DNA of 6,315 nt, taken from positions 1 to 6,315 of the forward strand of contig FR901867.1 in NCBI GenBank assembly GCA_000438255.1. The letters are read 5' to 3'. The DNA is from Clostridium sp. CAG:389 (lineage in GTDB: Bacteria > Bacillota > Clostridia > TANB77 > CAG-508). This document shows, piece after piece, positions 6,196-6,315 of this stretch. Both the position numbers and the translations under genes were made by a program. Each line of letters opens with the position of its first letter. Position 1 is the stretch's first letter. The notes beneath the pieces were generated by a model, which was given only the letters and a program-made list of their open reading frames with translations, was not told the origin of the DNA and ran no database searches.

Positions 6196-6228
6196 ATTAG
6201 AGTATTTTGCTTTTATAAATAGTTTCAA
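6196..6228 (-). promoter_or_regulatory. Possible promoter of the sigma/anti-sigma operon with an ECF-like -35
   Basis: Minus strand: TTGAAAC at 6228-6222. TGAAAC is the -35 element of many ECF promoters, which often drive their own sigma gene. Downstream is TACTCTAAT (6204-6196), but no CGTA or CGTC appears at the expected 16-17 bases, so the -10 is a poor match. Read as a sigma-A promoter it would be TTGAAA-18-TACTCT, also weak. The region 6162-6242 is otherwise non-coding. Confidence 0.3.
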
Positions 6229-6242
6229 TTATTTTAATATTT

Positions 6243-6315
6243 TTAGTAAGATTCTTTTGGTAGTGCCGTTGTATTATATGTTTTTGGAAATTGAACCTTT
6301 TCACTACATTCAAAA
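6243..6315 (-). CDS. Probable C-terminal end of an upstream gene (cut by window edge)
   Basis: On the minus strand one frame enters the window open and ends ...YNTTALPKESY at TAA 6245-6243, 23 codons in total. Its mixed amino-acid make-up looks more like coding sequence than the competing open frame, which is rich in Lys, Ile and Asn and runs across the putative promoter to about 6194. I cannot name the product from this tail. It is co-directional with the sigma gene and ends about 80 bases before it. Confidence 0.4.
   Translation of the reverse strand, partial: FECSEKVQFPKTYNTTALPKESY

Noticed and set aside
5578..6222. Plus-strand open frames at 5578-5784 and 6004-6222
   Set aside because: Shadows of the sigma-factor and anti-sigma genes with Phe/Leu-rich composition.
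6260..6307. Inverted repeat GTAGTG...CACTAC at the right edge
   Set aside because: Six-base arms with a loop of about 36 bases inside a probable coding tail; best explained by chance.

Overview
The window is strongly AT-rich, and every gene I can support reads on the minus strand. The base composition, purine-rich Shine-Dalgarno sites (AAGGGGG, AGGAGG, GGAGG) and six ChW repeats (a surface module typical of clostridia) all suggest a low-GC monoderm Firmicute, most likely of class Clostridia. I see no tRNA, rRNA, CRISPR array, insertion sequence or phage gene.

In transcription order (right to left) the layout is as follows. (1) 6243-6315 is probably the last codons of an upstream gene. (2) 5651-6161 is an ECF-type RNA polymerase sigma factor. 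Its reading frame is broken near codon 18: the conserved N-terminus (MEELIEKAKKGDKQAFT) and the rest of the protein lie in different frames, joined by four bases where three are expected. (3) 4453-5649 is a one-pass membrane protein with a short cytoplasmic N-terminus and three PepSY-like units outside. It starts one base after the sigma stop codon and is best read as the cognate anti-sigma factor. (4) 3354-4340 is a stand-alone family 2 glycosyltransferase with its own promoter. (5) 760-3210 is a large exported protein built as (3 ChW + beta-sandwich) x 2 followed by an M14 zinc carboxypeptidase-like domain with its metal ligands and catalytic Glu intact. (6) 1-747 is a membrane-anchored protein of unknown function, cut by the left edge. 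It is coupled to the peptidase gene, with its Shine-Dalgarno sequence overlapping the peptidase stop codon.

The common theme is the cell envelope: a surface peptidase with a co-transcribed anchored partner, an envelope-type glycosyltransferase, and an envelope-signal sigma/anti-sigma pair. That the sigma pair controls the other genes is not shown. The two clear promoters in front of the glycosyltransferase and the peptidase look like housekeeping sigma-A promoters (TTGATA, 17 bp, then TAAAAT or TATAGT). No convincing intrinsic terminator is visible in any intergenic gap.

The points most worth a second look are the sigma-factor frameshift, the duplicated ~250-residue ChW/beta-sandwich cassette fused to the M14 peptidase, the triple PepSY-like sensor on the anti-sigma protein, and the uncharacterised partner at the left edge.
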